Assembly: GCF_030463565.1 (NCBI RefSeq)
Contig: NC_134648.1
Coordinates: forward strand, 14,889,306-14,953,305
Source: Pelecanus crispus
Taxonomy: Eukaryota; Chordata; Aves; Pelecaniformes; Pelecanidae
Reading direction: 5' to 3'
DNA: 64,000 nt
The first letter of the stretch is position 1. Every line of letters begins with the position of its first letter. The position numbers and the translations under genes are program-made. A model generated the notes under the pieces. The model saw only the letters and a program-made list of their open reading frames with translations. It ran no database searches and was not told where the DNA came from. This document shows positions 60,517-64,000 of the stretch, piece after piece.

Positions 60517-63500
60517 TAGATTTTAGTTACTCTCTGAGGAAAATAGGGAATGCTAATATTGACCTTAAGTTTTCAGTTACTTGTTGATTTGAAATTATGT
60601 CCAACTCTCCATCTAGTTAAATACATGAGAAAATAATTATATTGACTTGACTGTTCTTTTCATTACTAAGCTCAAGCCAACAATTCTAAGGGGTCTGTGT
60701 GTGGGGGTAGCAGGGGGAACAGGTATGTGCGACCAGTAGCGTGTGCACACTGGAATTGGATGCGTCTATCACTGTTTTCTGGGGCAGAAGTGGAAAGAGG
60801 CCCTGTGAGCACGATCCTGTAAATGCTTTCTAATTTGAGCAGTTCTTATGACAAATACTCAGGTTATAGCTTTCTGTACTTGAACAGGTATGGCCACTAT
60901 AATGCTGGAAGGTTGATACAATTAGATTACCTTTATTCTTGCGTTTTATATGATTATCCATGCTTACTTTAGCTACCAAAGTCTACGAATTCATGCTGTG
61001 AGTGGCTTTTCTGCAGTACATATGGCTACAAATGTAGTTTGAGGTGGGAGGAAAGAGTCTTGGGCAGATTATATCTTTAAATTTTTATGTGAGTATACTT
61101 AAATACCATTATCAAAATATATAAATACACATAGAAGGAAGCGATATGACTAAGGCTAAAAATTATGTAAATGCAACGTCTTTTCTGAACTCTACTGTAT
61201 TAACACTTCTCCTGCTCGCAGAAATTCATACGATTGTAGCAGTAAACAGGCTTTTTTGTTTTCATACTACAGTATTGGTCTTGGACCTAGAGAGGAATTG
61301 CTTATTAACAGTATGACTGCAGTATTGATTGGTATTGCAGATTTTGTGTAGATGACGTTTTGATTGCAGGTATTAATCAGATGCTAATCTGTTAGCTGTA
61401 CCTACCCCTACTGGTACCAAAGGGTTTATCTTTATTGACTGTTGCATATTTAGCACTTTTTTTTTTTTTTTAATGAAGGCCAAATCAGAATTGGGAATCT
61501 AAAAGGTCCTTGTCAGTATTGCAGATCTTGTAAACACTCTATGTCCTGAAAGATATTGTAGTAAAACATTTTTTTTCTTTAACATGTTGGTGTTAAATAA
61601 CTGTGTAAGGACTCATACATAGGAAATTCTCAGAATCCAGAAAGAATATGTGATTTCTAAAATTCATATTTTTCCTTGAGTAAAGAATAGGCCTTCCTAA
61701 TTAAATATACAGGATGTGTGTCCAAAACAGTCTGCAAACTTTTCCCAGTTACCTGACTAGGTTCAAATGCATAGGAAGACTGGGATTTTTTGTGGATAAA
61801 GACTGCTTTCATGTTGCACTCTGTTAATTACAGGAAGAACTGTCTTGTGGTTAGGTTGTTGGATTGACCGCCGCCTCTCCCCAGTTTCTGTTCCAAGTTA
61901 TCTTGTACCTTTGATGCATTACCTTAGGAAGATCAGGACTCGATTTCAAGAGTCTAAAATATTTATGTAACTTGAAATTAATGCAGTTCCTTATTTGCTT
62001 AGACAATTTATATCTGTGTCTGTTACCTATTTGTGAAAGAAATTATACTTTGTCCTTAAGTACTTGGGGTATAAACTTTCTAGTGCAGAAGCTGTCTGTT
62101 AATATGCATTTTACAGTGTCTTAAAGTTGTTAAATTCAGATACTGTTTGCAGCCTAGAAACATGTGAGCCTTTACGTGTTGATTGCATCCAATAACAAAA
62201 TGTAACTCTTCTTGCTGTGTATTTGACAAACTAGCTCTTTGAAATTTTAAGTTTTCCCCTAATGATTACAATGACTGTTAGAAAAGCGTACCTGCACGTC
62301 AAGATTTGTTTCTGTTGTTAACAGAATCTTTGTATCTCTTGGATTTTTATTGTTTACCTTATGGAGAAAATCAAGGTAGAAAAGTGGGTGTGTTGAGCTG
62401 TGAATGGAATCCATTTCAATGGGATGTGACTGAGTGTGGGGAATATACAAAGAGAAAGGATTGCATGGTGAAAGCAACAGTCTTGGAAAACTGTTTTTGC
62501 AGCCATTTTTTTGGATGAGTAGGATTATATTGTTTCTGTCTGGTTCTCTCTGACCTTGACAAAATGTTTTGCGCTAGATGAAATGTGAAATGAGAAGATG
62601 CTTGGTAAGACTTGCATCCTTCTTTTTTTTTTTTTTTTTTTCCATCCTGAAGTTATATTCTTGAAGTATTATACTGCAAAGAAGGGATGACTTGAGCATG
62701 GTCTGCCCATAGAGACCTGTATAGAGGGCAGAATTTAAGATGGTATCCTCTGGCAAAGTGACCACCAGGACCATACAGTGGTTCACAGAGAATGACAAAG
62801 AATGCTATTAGGGAGACTGAGTACAGTTAAGAACTCTGTTAGCAAAGTTTACCTTAAGCTGGTTTTTGGAGATCGGAGACTTGGTGGCAGTTTGTGTTCT
62901 GGACAGAAAAAGTATGCTAAAAGCAGGGAATCATGTCTGTAAGTCATCAGTATAGCAAAGAGGGTTGACTGTTTCTGCAGGTGTGTTTCCCAGAAAGAAA
63001 ATGTAAAAGGAGAAAGGAAGGAGATCTAAGACAGCTGCTGTGGAAATGCTGGAGAAATTTGGAGGAAGGTGAGGGTGGCGTATTACAGGAGTGACCAGAG
63101 CACCAGTAGGAAAGAAATAGAGGCAGCTGGGAGAGAAGGTTCCAAGAACTGTGTGGTTGACAGTGTCAAAGAAAACTAACATGATAAATTGGATAAAGTG
63201 CTGATTTTCAGCTTCGACTAGGAAGACATTTTAAACTTATGAAAGAAAATTGTAGACATGAGGAATAAAAGGTTCCCAGGAGAGTCTCTAGAATGGCAGA
63301 GGACAGCTTCCATGCTGTGGTTTGTGAGCAGTATATTCTGTGAGGTTAAATATGAAAGGAAAGTGAATTACAAGGAGTCAGGTATATTTTCCTGAAGGAA
63401 AAGGCTCGGCTTTTGACACAATGTATGTGTGTTCGTGTATATGCCTGACAGTACCATCCTGATAGTTGAACTTGACCAACTGAACTGATTGAATACTATG

Positions 63501-64000
63501 GCCTTAGAAGTTTCAAAGATATCAAATTCCAACAAGTTTTACGAAAAAAGGGGAGCGGGAAGTGAAGAGACCCTGTGGAATATGCCCCAACACAGACCAA
63601 GTCTGCAGTGTGAGCTGAACTCTAAGAATCCACATGAGACTGTCTCTCATGTCATGACTGAATACTGTTCATGTGAATACATGCAGGAATTCTGTTAAAG
63701 CCTGGGCCTTATTTGTCATCTGATAGGAAAATTATGTTTTTAAAAACCTTTTTTCCTCCTGTTCTGGTTTTCTGATACCTAAAAATGAAAACTTCATGCA
63801 GCCTTGCCATCATTCAGACAAATCACTGAACAAAAAACAACTATCTATCAGGTCCGGTGTTCAGAAACTAGTTGCTGAAGATAGAAAAGAGTAAATGTTG
63901 TACTTTTGTGCAAAGATAAGGATTACAGGCAGGGACACTGGGAGATGTAGTCTGTTCTATCACTGATGCAAAAACTTGTGGAAGAAAACAGATGAGAAAC

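Overview
The window is vertebrate nuclear DNA and almost certainly from a bird. The genes are split into many short exons with introns of 0.1 to 3.7 kb. The only interspersed repeats I can recognise with confidence are CR1 LINE pieces, and three CpG islands sit at gene starts. Three genes are identified from conserved protein sequence, in the order COPB1 (minus) - PSMA1 (minus) - PDE3B (plus). From memory this is the arrangement on human 11p15 and in other amniotes. I cannot name the species.

Region by region. (1) 75-17787, minus: COPB1, coatomer subunit beta. All 21 coding exons are present. They join without a frame break into 953 codons plus stop, the length of human COPB1. Intron 1 runs up to a CpG-island promoter at about 21.25-21.85 kb and carries a 5'-truncated CR1 LINE (20.17-21.03 kb). 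The promoter island holds a 71-bp perfect palindrome, a full CRE and a UPRE-like site. (2) 21.85-23.16 kb: a short intergenic gap with an A/C-rich tract. (3) 23.17-about 33.05 kb, minus: PSMA1, proteasome subunit alpha type-1, in ten exons joining to 261 codons plus stop. Exon 1 contributes only the ATG. Intron 5 has an apparent U12-type donor. The promoter is a CpG island with a GC box and an NRF1-type palindrome. (4) 33.45-56.1 kb: intergenic and AT-rich, with no gene I can support; it holds one CR1, a G-quadruplex-type tract and a few simple repeats. (5) 56.1-57.97 kb, plus: CpG-island promoter, 5' leader with two upstream ORFs, and exon 1 of PDE3B (342 codons: membrane-anchor region plus kinase-target serines). 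The catalytic exons lie beyond the window. (6) 57.98-64.0 kb: start of PDE3B intron 1.

The three genes do not form one pathway. COPB1 builds the COPI coat for Golgi-to-ER traffic, PSMA1 is part of the 20S proteasome alpha ring, and PDE3B hydrolyses cAMP at endoplasmic-reticulum and plasma membranes. Their adjacency is conserved synteny, not an operon.

I found no mobile system, CRISPR array or undescribed gene system. The best second looks are splice-site and promoter structures: a GC-AG intron in COPB1, a U12-type intron in PSMA1, a T10-A10 splice acceptor, the palindrome in the COPB1 promoter, and the PDE3B upstream ORFs.
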